Of a stretch of DNA of 64,000 bases, positions 18,677 to 28,142 are shown piece by piece; the stretch's first letter is position 1, and each line of letters starts with the position of its first letter. The position numbers and the translations under genes are program-made. The notes below the pieces were generated by a model. It ran no database searches and was not told the DNA's origin. It saw only the letters and a list, made by a program, of their open reading frames with translations. The stretch is from G963665545 sp963665545 (lineage in GTDB: Bacteria > Pseudomonadota > Gammaproteobacteria > Xanthomonadales > SZUA-36), in NCBI GenBank assembly GCA_963665545.2, contig CAXXKZ010000011.1:558001-622000 (forward strand), read 5' to 3'.

Positions 18677-19426
18677 TTGACCATTCAGTTACGCCAGGTT
18701 GAACTGGTTGCACAGAACCTTGACCCGGCACGGGCAAGCATTTTCGACCTCTTTGGGCTGACCCAGGATTTCGTCGACCCCGGAATCGAAGAATTCGGAC
18801 TGAGAAATTCAGTCATGGCCCTGGCGGACACGTTTTTGGAAGTCGTGTCGCCAACCAGGCCGAATACGACTGCGGGGCGACTTTTGGACAAACGCGGTGA
18901 CGGCGGCTATATGGTCCTTGCGCAGGTCTCAGCGCTCGCTCCAGTGGCCCGCCGAATCGAGTCATTGGGCATGCGAAAGGTCTGGCAGACAGAACATCAG
19001 GAAGTGAGCGCGATTCATCTTCACCCTAAGGATATCGGCGCGGCGATCGTGTCATTTGACGAAATGCGGCCTGCGACGGAGTGGTGTTGGGCCGGGACCG
19101 ATTGGAGAATTCGCCGGGCTCGCCATGTTTCTTCGATCTCCGCCGTGGACATTCAGACCTTGGATCCCCGAGCCGTGGCCAATCGCTGGGCAAGCGCATT
19201 CGCAAGGGACATTGTGCCCGATGGTGAAAATCTGGTGATGGCGCTTGATCAAGGCTGCATCAGGTTCGAACAAGCCACCAATGGGCGCGGTGACGGTGTC
19301 GCCGGCATCCAGGTCGATGTCATCGACAGCGTGGCTGTGCTGGAGGCGGCCGACCGCCAGGGATTGAAATGGGATGCCAATCAAATCAATTTGTGTGGAG
19401 TCCGGTTCCGCTTTCGGGGGTTGTAA
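18677..19426 (+). CDS. VOC (glyoxalase-like) domain protein
   Basis: This 249-residue cytoplasmic protein starts at TTG 18677, 14 bases after the DUF885 stop. It starts IQLRQVELVAQNLDPARASI and continues to FGLTQDFVDPGIEEFGLRNSV, the beta-alpha-beta-beta pattern of a glyoxalase/VOC half. A second half covers about 150-249 (SISAVDIQTLDPRAVANRWA ... CGVRFRFRGL). VOC proteins bind a metal and use small carbonyl, dioxygenase or isomerase chemistry. The specific reaction cannot be assigned, and clear metal ligands are hard to place. Its close spacing after DUF885 suggests co-transcription. An ATG start further in is possible but would cut into the first VOC strand. Confidence 0.78.
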   Translation: MTIQLRQVELVAQNLDPARASIFDLFGLTQDFVDPGIEEFGLRNSVMALADTFLEVVSPTRPNTTAGRLLDKRGDGGYMVLAQVSALAPVARRIESLGMRKVWQTEHQEVSAIHLHPKDIGAAIVSFDEMRPATEWCWAGTDWRIRRARHVSSISAVDIQTLDPRAVANRWASAFARDIVPDGENLVMALDQGCIRFEQATNGRGDGVAGIQVDVIDSVAVLEAADRQGLKWDANQINLCGVRFRFRGL

Positions 19427-19640
19427 CGCCAATTTTGTGGCCTGAGCGGCCGGGAATGATGCAATTTCCGCGGATTCAGTTAGAATAGTCCACAAGGAAG
19501 GGGAAGTCCGACGAGAAATTCTTTGCGGGCCGGTCAGCGTGTCTCCACACGTGGGGTCAGGGCCGAAATCCAAAAACGGTTACAGGGAACGAAACCTCAA
19601 GCAGGAAGGAGAGGTGGATGTTCTGTGCCACACCCCCAAT

Positions 19641-20003
19641 ATGGCAAGAGTTCTAATTGTTGATGATTCAGCGTTTTCGCGGAATCTGCTCATGCGTATT
19701 TGTCAGAGCGGAGGGCACCAAGTGGTCGGTCGTGCCGGCAATGCCGAGCAAGCCTTGTCGATGTTCAAAACGCTGCAGCCCGAACTGGTGACATTAGACT
19801 ATCTGATGCCGGGTGAATGCGGTGATGTCATTCTCAAGGACATGCTGCAACACGACCCCGCGGCAAGAATCATCATGATTTCGGGTTCCGGCGACCAATC
19901 GATAGAATAAAAGGCAATACAGGGTGGGGCAAAGGTCTTTATGGAAAAGCCCTGCGTGGAAAGTCAGGTTCTGGCCGCCATTGACCGGGCCCTGGATGAC
20001 TAA
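19641..20003 (+). pseudogene. CheY-like response regulator with in-frame TAA
   Basis: From ATG 19641 the frame encodes a stand-alone receiver domain of the usual CheY size (120 codons): acidic pair Asp8-Asp9 (IVDDSAF), phospho-acceptor Asp53 (TLDYLMPGEC), Ser81 (MISGSG) and Lys103 (VFMEKP). Codon 90 (19908-19910) is TAA, between GDQSIE and KAIQGGAKVFMEKP. Alignment with CheY shows the stop sits at a residue position and is not an insertion. As read, the product would lack beta-5, alpha-5 and the switch Lys and is probably dead. A GTG at 19614 is an alternative start. The natural TAA at 20001-20003 overlaps the next start by one base, so the two genes form a coupled pair. Confidence 0.82.
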
Positions 20004-20701
20004 TGGCTGCTCCTCAACTGACATTAACCGAAAAGCAGCTCGAATCATTCGACCGGCTACTGATAGACGGCACCGGTAGAACGCTCGATGTACTGTAGAA
20101 CATGTTCGGGTTAACGGTCGACTCTTCCGAGTCCAGAATCGAGATTGCGCAGGCCGCCAACAGTGAAAATCTGAAGAACCTGGGCACCGGAGCGCTATAT
20201 GTTGTGACCAGCTCAATTGTCGGTGACATGCAGGGCAGAATTCTACTGCTGATGCGATCTATCGATTTCGATTGTCTCAGTGAAGTCATGCAGCCTGTTC
20301 TAAGCCTGCTGTTTTTGTCCAGCCCCGATGATGATTTGGAAACCTTGGACGGCCAGGTACTCGACTGGATAGAAGACCATGGCACCGTGCAGGCCGGTCC
20401 AGTGCCTTACCGCGAGCAAATGTTTGACACCCTGGCCGAGATGGGCAATGTAGTCATTGGCCTCTATTCCAAGGCCATCTACAATTTGTGCAACCTCAAC
20501 ACCCACCACCTCGTCCCACATGTCATGAAAGACCCGCAGCAGAAAATTATCCAGCGGGTTCTGTCGTCAGCAGGAGACTCCGCGCAGACATTCCTGGTCA
20601 TCGAAAATGAATTCGTGGTCATGGCAAGGTCCATCAAGCTGTGGTGCCTGATCTCTCCAACCGAGCAATCGTTTCAGGATATGCTCGACGCCATTGAGTA
20701 A
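20003..20701 (+). pseudogene. CheC/CheX-like protein with in-frame TAG
   Basis: The ATG at 20003 overlaps the stop of the response regulator. The frame reads AAPQLTLTEKQLESFDRLLI through TLDVL and then hits TAG at codon 32 (20096-20098), after which NMFGLTVDSSES continues in the same frame to 20701. The remaining protein has the CheC/CheX/FliY pattern: a GRILLLMRSIDFDCLSEVMQ beta-hairpin and a helix with EMGNVVIGLYSKAIYNLC, where Glu and Asn match the phosphatase active-site E-x2-N of CheC. Such proteins dephosphorylate CheY-P, so the pair is a receiver and its cognate phosphatase. Both carry a stop, which points to loss of the whole module. Restart at ATG 20102 could give a truncated 199-residue product. 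Confidence 0.75.
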
Positions 20702-20767
20702 AACCCGAAACTGAGGCCAGAGGGCGCTTCGGCGTCCCAGTTATATCGCCCTCAGGAGAGATTCCTC

Positions 20768-23116
20768 ATGCCGCGCATTTTCCCACGTGCCCTGCTCGCT
20801 CTATTGTGCTTCAGTGGCGGTCCAGCCCTGGCCGACTCTGACCCCTCTGATGGTCGTTCTATCGAGTTCGAATCGGCCAATCTCATGGCGCAAGTCAAAA
20901 ACCTTTTCCCCGCGCCAAACTGGATTAATGGAGAAGATCGATTCTGGGTGAAAAACGAATCGGCCGATGGGTCGCGGTTCATCGTCGTCGATGTCGTCAC
21001 TGGTGAGCAAGAAGATGCGTTTAATCACGCTGCCATGGCTCAGGCCCTGACCGAAAACGGACTGGAGCAGGCATCTGCGTCGTCGCTGCCTATTGTTTCT
21101 CTGATCTTCGATGGCGATCACATCACCTTGACCACAGCGGAGGGTGCGTTTAGATGCACGGCGGATGCTTCAAGCTGCGAAAAAGACGAATCGCCTGCCC
21201 CATCAGCTGCAGAAATCGCCTCTCCCGACGGGAACATGATCGCCTTTGTCAACGAATACAATCTTTGGCTACGCGACAGCGAAACCGGAGAAGAGCATCA
21301 ACTAACAGCCGACGGTGAGGAAGGATTTCCTTATGGGCACTTGTTGTTGTTCGACACCGGACGCGTCGATCGCCGCCGCAACGACACCCCCGAACCCATC
21401 GTTGCAGTGCACTGGTCGCCAGATGGGCGCTACATTGCAACCCTGCGCGAAGACACCCGCGATTTGAAAAAGCGCTCCTACGTCAAAGAGCACCTGCCGC
21501 CGGACGACACCTTTACCGTCATTCACCCAGACTACATCATCACGGTCGCTGACCGGATGAAGCCGGACAATGAATTTGCCGTTTTCGACACCCAAAGTGG
21601 CGAAAAAGTGGTGGCCGATATTGCCGATGAAAAGTTTCGCGACTTTGCCCCGTTTCACTTTGCCACCGGCGTCCTGTGGTGGAACCTCGGCGGTAAGGAA
21701 GTGTTTTTCGTCACTGCCGACTATGGCGGTCAGACTTACGGCATCACCGGTATGGACTTCACCAGCGGTGCTACGCGTACTGTTGTCGAAGACAGCGAAA
21801 AGTACTACTACGCATTTTCTGCACGCGATTACGCGCCCCCGAGTTTTCACGTTACCAGTGACGGCTCGGAAGCAATTTTCTACTCACAGCGTTCCGGCGC
21901 GGGCCACCTTTATCTCTACGACGCCACGACAGGGGAAGAGAAAAATCCAATTACCGATGGCAAGGGTGTGGTTTTCGAGATCATCCGTATTGACGAAGGC
22001 AATCGCCAGGTCTACTTCACGGCAGGCGGCAGACAGCCAGGGCAAAACCCTTACCACACTCAGCTTTATCGTGTGTCCTTCGATGGTGGTGAGATCGAAC
22101 TATTGACCCCCGAAGACGCGGTTCACGCGTTTGTCGGAACGCGTCTCGGCGCTGCGGGCAGCCAGTCGCAGTTTTCACCGTCAGGCGACTACTTCGTTGA
22201 TGTGTTTTCCACAATCACTCAGCCACCAAGGATGATCATCCGCAGCAAGGATGGCGACAAGATCGCCGACGTCTTGAGCGCCGATATCTCTGCCCTGGAG
22301 GAATCTGGCTGGCGGCCACCGGAACGGTTCATTGTCAAGGCAGCCGATGGCCAGACCGATTTGTACGGCGCCATGTTCAAGCCCACCGATTTTGACCCGC
22401 AAATGAAATACGCGATTGTGGATCAAACCTACCCTGGTCCACAGACCGATTCCGGCCCGCATTCATTTGCGGAAAATTTCGCCGCCATTACGACCAGAAA
22501 TGCCCAGGCAACCGCTGAGGCGGGGCTGATTGTCATAGCCCTGGATGGGCGTGGCACGACGCGTCGTGACCGCGCCTTCCGCTACACATTCTCGGGCACC
22601 GAGGACGCGTTTGGTTCTGCAGATCACAAGGTGGCAATCGAGAACCTGGCCAAAATGCATCCCTACCTCGACGCCGGACGTGTCGGTATCACAGGCGCCT
22701 CATTTGGCGGCTATGGTTCGTTGCGAGCGGCGCTGCTGCATCCAGAATTTTTCGATGTCGTGGTATCGCACGTCGGGCCACATGAATACATGCATTCGGT
22801 CATCTCCGGTGATTTCACCAATGAACGGTTTTTCGGGCCACCCGGCAGTGACAGGGACATTTACGAAAAGGCCAGTAACATCGCCATCATCGACCGTCTC
22901 GAAGCCGACCTGATGCTGGTATACGGCGAAATCGATGAAAATGTGCCGTTCCGTGCGGCCATCACTGTATTTGATGCGCTGATCAATGCGGACAAGGATT
23001 TCACTTCATACGTGGTCCCCAACGCCACCCACGGCGGGGCGGCGAGCCACCCGTATATCGTCAAACGTCAGCGGCGGTTTTTCATTGACCACCTTGGCGG
23101 CCCCGAGCCGCAATGA
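20768..23116 (+). CDS. S9 family prolyl oligopeptidase-like peptidase
   Basis: This 782-residue exported protein has a signal peptide (MPRIFPRALLALLCFSGGPA, then LA), a DPP IV-type N-terminal propeller and a C-terminal alpha/beta hydrolase. The catalytic residues are Ser645 (TGASFGGYGS), Asp723 (YGEIDENVPF) and His755 (NATHGGAASH). AGGAG lies about ten bases before the ATG. The stop is 17 bases from the convergent end of the broken TMTC-like gene. It is closest in layout to the S9 gene at 46222-48726, sharing YYYAFSARDYAPPSFHV-type and IYFTGGGRE/VYFTAGGRQ-type propeller blades and the KAADGQTDLYG entry to the hydrolase domain. Its role is probably extracytoplasmic peptide degradation. Confidence 0.93.
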   Translation: MPRIFPRALLALLCFSGGPALADSDPSDGRSIEFESANLMAQVKNLFPAPNWINGEDRFWVKNESADGSRFIVVDVVTGEQEDAFNHAAMAQALTENGLEQASASSLPIVSLIFDGDHITLTTAEGAFRCTADASSCEKDESPAPSAAEIASPDGNMIAFVNEYNLWLRDSETGEEHQLTADGEEGFPYGHLLLFDTGRVDRRRNDTPEPIVAVHWSPDGRYIATLREDTRDLKKRSYVKEHLPPDDTFTVIHPDYIITVADRMKPDNEFAVFDTQSGEKVVADIADEKFRDFAPFHFATGVLWWNLGGKEVFFVTADYGGQTYGITGMDFTSGATRTVVEDSEKYYYAFSARDYAPPSFHVTSDGSEAIFYSQRSGAGHLYLYDATTGEEKNPITDGKGVVFEIIRIDEGNRQVYFTAGGRQPGQNPYHTQLYRVSFDGGEIELLTPEDAVHAFVGTRLGAAGSQSQFSPSGDYFVDVFSTITQPPRMIIRSKDGDKIADVLSADISALEESGWRPPERFIVKAADGQTDLYGAMFKPTDFDPQMKYAIVDQTYPGPQTDSGPHSFAENFAAITTRNAQATAEAGLIVIALDGRGTTRRDRAFRYTFSGTEDAFGSADHKVAIENLAKMHPYLDAGRVGITGASFGGYGSLRAALLHPEFFDVVVSHVGPHEYMHSVISGDFTNERFFGPPGSDRDIYEKASNIAIIDRLEADLMLVYGEIDENVPFRAAITVFDALINADKDFTSYVVPNATHGGAASHPYIVKRQRRFFIDHLGGPEPQ

Positions 23117-23133
23117 ACAGGAGGGGCTCCCTG

Positions 23134-25042
23134 CTATGGATGCATTTTTGCGATGACTTCGTTGAGTTCCTGTAGCTCTCGTCGGGCAACAAAAAACTGC
23201 GGCTGCATCTTCAGCGTCTGTTCGAAATAGGCTCGGGCTTCAATTAAGCGCGCGCGGTTGTTGGGGTTGAGCTGCATGACCATGAAGCCTTTCCTGAATT
23301 CCTTCATGAAGGGCACTTTTTCCCGCTTGATCGCGAGCTCGAATTGCTCCCTTGCAGGGCCTCTGCGGCCCAGTCAGGTAAACAGATTGGCCAGCGTGAA
23401 GTGTGCGGTTGCCGCGGCTCTGTTGTCCTTGGTGGCGCTCAGGAATGCCTGCTCCGCTTTGCCATATTTGCCCCCAAAGGCATAAGCCAGACCGCACGGC
23501 TGGCCCAAGTGTGCTGTTTTATGGACCTTAACGCGATGTTGGTCACATATTTCGACTGCCCGGGCGTAGTTTTTATCCACAATATGGGCATCCACCAATC
23601 CGGAGATAATCCGAATCCGCTTTGGATTGTCTTGGTAGGTGGCCTCGAACAACAGGACATTACTCCCCCATACAGCGTTTCGTGCCCAGGACAGCGAAGT
23701 CAGAATGGTTACGATGATCAGGACTGACACAATGATAGCTCGAAGGCTGAATCGCTTGGCGAGGGTGCTGAATCCGAAAGCCAGAACAATCGAAAGCCCC
23801 ACGGACGGCAAGTACAGGAAGCGCTCAGCAACCATGGGGTAGGCCAGGTTGTCGCCGATAAATCTGCGGAAGGAAAAATGGCGATGTAAAAGAGAGCCAT
23901 GCCCATCATCAGCCCAGGGCGCTTGAGTCTGAGCCCGTTCAAAGCCACGCCAAGCAGCGCGATTTGTGACAGTTGCGCCAACCAGATATTGGTTTTGGAC
24001 CCACCATAATGAATCTGCAATGGATGGGGCCACAAGACCACCTTGATGGAGTCAAACCAGACCCTTTGAATGCTGAGGGTGTAGTCCCACCTGATCATCA
24101 GCCCACGAGATTTCAAATCGGCCAGCTTGCCGACCTGCTCGCCACCGTGGTGGTGGTCTCTTCGAGACCTGCAGCGGGGGCGATCAATGCGTTGGCGCGC
24201 AAGATAAAGTAAATGGCCAGCGGCACCAGCAAAGAGAAAACTGGCAGGCAAGTTTTGACCCGCTTTTTCCAATTTCCTTCAGTCGTCATCCACAGCATGA
24301 CAGCGGCGATGCCCGGCATAGTCACAGCGCTTTCCTTGCTCAGCAGGATCAGCAGATAAACCAACGCCAATCCTGCCCAGGCTATCGCGGGATTCGACTC
24401 GCGCGCCCGCAGGAACCACCAGATTCCGCCCACTGAGCCGATAGCAACAAGTATGTCAGACTGGTTGAATATCGAATTGACAGCTTCCACGTGAACCGGA
24501 TGAACCGCAAAAACCAGCGCTGCGAGTAAAGCGAACAAGCCTGACCAATCCCGTGACTGGCCCCCGCATTCCGACAATAAGTACCGTAGAAAGCCATAAA
24601 CCAGCACCGAAGCCGCTGTATGCAACACAATATTGACGAGGTGATATCCAACGATCCAATCGTCAAACAACAATACGTCGAGCGTAAATGACAGCAGCAG
24701 CATGGGGCGATAGAGTCCCGCCGGTGTCCCGGTTGCGGCCCACAGGTCTTCGGTGAAAAACCGCACCAGATCAGAGAATCCAAGCGAAGCAAAGCGGTCA
24801 CTGACGGCGAAGGCAGCATCGTCGTACACCAGGACGTTGGTCCAGGCATTTGCACACGCTAACAAACTGACCAGGCTCACGATGACCCACGGCCACTTGC
24901 CGCTCTGCCATCGTTCCCAGTCCATTCTTGTCGTCGAGGCCGACCCCTGCTGTGGCGCAGAATGGTTGTTCTTCGTTGACGATGTGTGCGTGGACTTACG
25001 AAGGGCGGGGCGTTTTACATGTGAACGTCTTCGCTTTGCCAT
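23134..25042 (-). pseudogene. TMTC-like membrane TPR protein with two frameshifts and a TGA
   Basis: The intact parent would be about 635 residues: a basic N-terminus, many membrane helices with the TMTC-family luminal/periplasmic motifs NVLVYDDAAFAV, VFAVHPVHVEAV and LLSKESAVTMPG, and a C-terminal TPR region. TMTC/GT105-type proteins are linked to protein O-mannosylation in eukaryotes; bacterial versions are uncharacterised. The frame breaks near 24140, after LEETTTTVA, then resumes KLADLKSRGLMIRWDYTL. It breaks again near 23865, after FYIAIFPS, then resumes with FIGDNLAYPMVAERFLYLPS. Both fit one-base deletions. A TGA at 23374-23376 interrupts ANLFT-LGRRGPAREQFELAIK. The frame then runs to TAG at 23134. 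It is almost certainly non-functional as read. Confidence 0.8.
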
Positions 25043-25191
25043 CGCCGAAGTCTAAGGTCAACACATAACCACATCAAGGAAGCGCCCGGCGCCAGGGGAA
25101 CGGCCAAGCGAGGCTGCTTAATCGTCTATACTAGAAAACACGCGCGATTCGGTCCGTGATATTACTGGGGAATTCCTGATTTGAAATACAT

Positions 25192-25459
25192 TAGTGCACT
25201 GCATTGCAATTAATGGCCCTTGCAGCCAGACGCAAAGTGGCTAGCCGCAAGGCATATTCCCGCCGGGGTAGCCAGACTACCTCAAGGGGACATAACACAG
25301 CGGATGGCCGCTTTGCGCCTGGCCCGCAGGGAGGCCACCTGTGACCGCACTGCTGCGTTCGACTTCTTGAAAAGGACTAGCCATTCCCTGCGAAGCCCGC
25401 CTTGCATTGCAGCCACAGGTGACCTCTGAAAGGACCATTAATTGCGATGCAGTACACTA
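25192..25459. repeat. Inverted-repeat element overlapping the PQQ dehydrogenase start
   Basis: The ends are imperfect inverted repeats of 34 bases (25192-25225 and 25426-25459) with about 30 matching positions, built around ACTGCAT and GCAATTAATGG. Inside are further complementary pairs: CCAGACGCAAAGTGG near 25227 against CCGCTTTGCGCCTGG near 25313, and GAGGCCACCTGTGAC near 25331 against GCCACAGGTGACCTC near 25411. The whole could fold into a branched, cloverleaf-like structure. There is no ORF of note inside, so it is MITE-like and non-autonomous. The right arm contains the ATG (25447) of the PQQ dehydrogenase gene. The remaining gap to its left (25043-25191) shows nothing I can name. Confidence 0.8.
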
Positions 25460-27636
25460 GAGCCTGCCTGGCCATTGGTGGCCTGCTCCTGACGGTGGCG
25501 TGCGCGCCCGAAACATCGCCCACCGCAGCGCTCGAATCTCCCCCAGACACCGCACCAGCTCCTGCAGGCGCCATTGATCGGCTACGGTTGCTGAATGTTG
25601 CATCGGAGCCGGCAAGCTGGCTGACCCCCGGCCGTGACTTCGGCAAGACGCACTTCTCACCGCTGGAAACGATCAATCGGGGCAACGTTTCCCAACTCGG
25701 ATTCGCCTGGGAATTCGACACCCGCACACAACGCGGCCTGGAAGCCACACCACAGATTGTCGACGGCGTGTTGTATGCCTCCGGCGTCTGGGGCGCAGTC
25801 TATGCGGTCGATGCCCGCAGCGGCGGCGAAATTTGGCGCTTTAACCCCAAAGTGGACGGCCAGTGGGGGCGTTACGCCTGTTGCGATACCGTCAACCGGG
25901 GGGTGTCCGTGTGGCAGGGGCGTGTGTATGTGGCCGCGCTGGACGGGCGCGTTATTGCCCTCGATGCAGGCAACGGTGAAGTCATATGGCAGGTGGAAAG
26001 CATCGATGATAAAAGCCGCGCATATACCGTCACCGGCGCCACCCAGGTTGCCGGTAATGTGGTTGTCATCGGCAACGCCGGGGGAGAATTCGACGTGCGC
26101 GGTTACATCACCGCGTTTGACCTCGATAACGGGGAGCGGCGCTGGCGTTTTTACACCGTGCCGGGCGACCCTGCAAAGCCTTTTGAGCATCCTGAAATGG
26201 AATGGGCATCAAAAACCTGGGATCCGAACAGCCGCTGGGATGTGGGCGGCGGCGGCAATGCCTATGACGCAATGGTTTACGACCCGGAACTGAACCTGCT
26301 ATACGTGGGCACCGGCAACGCGGCACTCTACAACCAGGATGAGCGCAGCCCCTCCGGTGGCGATAACCTGTTTCTGGCTTCAATCCTGGCACTCAACCCC
26401 GACACGGGCCAACTGGTCTGGCACTACCAACAGGTCCCCGGAGAAAGCTGGGACTACAACGCCACCCAGCATATGATTCTGGCCGACATTGAATACGGCG
26501 GGCGGCATCGAAAAGTGTTGATGCAGGCGCCCAAGAACGGCTTTTTCTACGTACTGGATCGCCAGACCGGCGAATTACTGTCGGCCGAACCCTACGCGGT
26601 GGTGAATTGGGCAGATGGTATCGACCCGGAGTCCGGGCGGCCAAATTTTACTGAGCAATCGGATTACACCACCGGGCCAAAACTGATTTATCCTTCGATG
26701 GCTGGCGGGCACAACTGGAATCCGATGGCTTACAGCCCACTGACCGGATTGGTATACATCCCGGCGCTGGAGACGGGCATGATCTACTTTGAGCCCACGC
26801 CCGGTATTCACGAGTATCGCCCCAAGGAAATCAACCAGGGCGTGGTCGGAATTTTTCCGGATATGTTGGCGGACATGCCACCCGGTTTGCAAGCCATGTT
26901 TCCGCCGCTGGATGAGTTAATGGCTGGCCAACCCATAGAGAAATCCCGGTCAGTATTGCGCGCCTGGGACCCGATCAAAAAAAGGGTCGTCTGGGACGTC
27001 GAGAGAGGCCCCTGGTGGAATGCCGCCGGGGTGCTGACCACGGGCTCTGGCCTGGTGATCCAGGGCGATGCCACCGGGCTGTTGCGCGTATACGACGGCG
27101 ACAATGGCGACCTGCTCCACGAGCTCGACACAGGCACCAGCATCATTGCCGCTCCGTCCACTTATGAGCTGGACGGTGAACAGTATGTTGCTGTCATGGC
27201 GGGTTTCGGCGGGGCGGTAAAGTGGCAGATGTACCCACCCCAAACCGCGGCCTATCAGCGTGGAAATGCGGGACGCATCCTGGCTTTCAAACTGGGCGGC
27301 GGCGAGGTGCCCAAACCGGCGCAGATCCCAGCCGTGGGACCAGTGCCGGAACCACCGTCGTTGCCGGAGGGCGCAGATGTCGAGCGCGGTGGCGCCCTGT
27401 TTGGCCAGCATTGCGCCCTGTGCCATTTCAACTCGGGCCGCGGACGGCCACCCAATCTGCTTTATATGAGTGAGTCCACCCACGCCGCTTTCAACGCAAT
27501 CGTGCTGCAGGGCGCGCGCCGGCCCCTGGGCATGCCGCAATTTGATGATGTCCTCACGCTTGAGGATGCGGAGGCCATTCACGCAGCCATGATAGGCCAG
27601 GCTCAGGCTGCCTGGTCGCAACAGGAACAACAGTAA
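25447..27636 (+). CDS. PQQ-dependent quinohemoprotein dehydrogenase with C-terminal cytochrome c
   Basis: This 729-residue exported protein carries a lipobox-like signal with Cys19 (GGLLLTVAC), an eight-bladed PQQ propeller with the W-motif blades, and the vicinal Cys145-Cys146 disulfide (RYACCDTVN) that sits over PQQ in alcohol dehydrogenases. A C-terminal cytochrome c domain has haem motif CALCH at 656-660. Such enzymes oxidise alcohols or aldehydes in the periplasm and pass electrons to cytochrome c. The IorA-like and IorB-like genes follow at 20 bases, suggesting a chain in which alcohol is oxidised to aldehyde and then acid. No PQQ synthesis genes are in the window. The start codon and the first four codons come from the right arm of an inverted-repeat element. 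Confidence 0.94.
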   Translation: MQYTRACLAIGGLLLTVACAPETSPTAALESPPDTAPAPAGAIDRLRLLNVASEPASWLTPGRDFGKTHFSPLETINRGNVSQLGFAWEFDTRTQRGLEATPQIVDGVLYASGVWGAVYAVDARSGGEIWRFNPKVDGQWGRYACCDTVNRGVSVWQGRVYVAALDGRVIALDAGNGEVIWQVESIDDKSRAYTVTGATQVAGNVVVIGNAGGEFDVRGYITAFDLDNGERRWRFYTVPGDPAKPFEHPEMEWASKTWDPNSRWDVGGGGNAYDAMVYDPELNLLYVGTGNAALYNQDERSPSGGDNLFLASILALNPDTGQLVWHYQQVPGESWDYNATQHMILADIEYGGRHRKVLMQAPKNGFFYVLDRQTGELLSAEPYAVVNWADGIDPESGRPNFTEQSDYTTGPKLIYPSMAGGHNWNPMAYSPLTGLVYIPALETGMIYFEPTPGIHEYRPKEINQGVVGIFPDMLADMPPGLQAMFPPLDELMAGQPIEKSRSVLRAWDPIKKRVVWDVERGPWWNAAGVLTTGSGLVIQGDATGLLRVYDGDNGDLLHELDTGTSIIAAPSTYELDGEQYVAVMAGFGGAVKWQMYPPQTAAYQRGNAGRILAFKLGGGEVPKPAQIPAVGPVPEPPSLPEGADVERGGALFGQHCALCHFNSGRGRPPNLLYMSESTHAAFNAIVLQGARRPLGMPQFDDVLTLEDAEAIHAAMIGQAQAAWSQQEQQ

Positions 27637-27656
27637 ATACAGGATCAACCTCCACC

Positions 27657-28142
27657 ATGAAAACAAACTTCACTCTAAACGGTACAGCTCAATCTATTGA
27701 AATCGACCCCGATACACCATTGCTGTGGGCCATTCGGGATCACCTGCAACTCACCGGCACCAAGTACGGCTGTGGCATCGCCCAGTGTGGCGCCTGCACC
27801 GTGCACCTTAATGGCAAGCCCAATCGGTCCTGCGTTACACCCGTTTCTGCCGCCGCCGGAAAAGTCGTAACCACGATAGAGGGGCTGGCCAACAGCGCAG
27901 TCTCGGCCGAGGGCCTGGCGATACAGAACGCCTGGAATGACGCCGCCGTAGTTCAGTGCGGCTACTGCCAGTCCGGCCAGATCATGTCGGCCACGGCGCT
28001 GCTCAAGACCCATCCCCAGCCCAGCGATGAGGACATCGATCGCGCCATGGCGGGCAATATCTGCCGTTGCTCGACGTACATGCGCATCCGCGCGGCGATC
28101 AAGCATGCTGCAACCGATCTGCGCGGGGAGGTGATGTCATGA
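27657..28142 (+). CDS. IorA-like [2Fe-2S] subunit of a molybdopterin oxidoreductase
   Basis: This 161-residue protein has both iron-sulfur cluster sites of the xanthine oxidase family small subunit. The plant-type cluster is CGIAQCGACTVHLNGKPNRSC (about residues 40-60). The second cluster is CGYCQSGQIM with CRCSTYMRIR (about 100-140). It passes electrons from the molybdenum cofactor to an acceptor, here possibly the cytochrome c domain encoded just upstream. Its last four bases overlap the start of the large subunit (ATGA), showing tight coupling. No FAD subunit is present, as in isoquinoline 1-oxidoreductase (IorAB) and periplasmic aldehyde oxidoreductases of this type. Confidence 0.95.
   Translation: MKTNFTLNGTAQSIEIDPDTPLLWAIRDHLQLTGTKYGCGIAQCGACTVHLNGKPNRSCVTPVSAAAGKVVTTIEGLANSAVSAEGLAIQNAWNDAAVVQCGYCQSGQIMSATALLKTHPQPSDEDIDRAMAGNICRCSTYMRIRAAIKHAATDLRGEVMS

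Noticed and set aside
20701..20767. A hairpin with a TTCG loop before the S9 peptidase as a terminator
   Set aside because: The stem is short and bulged and is not followed by a T-run, so the support is too weak to list.
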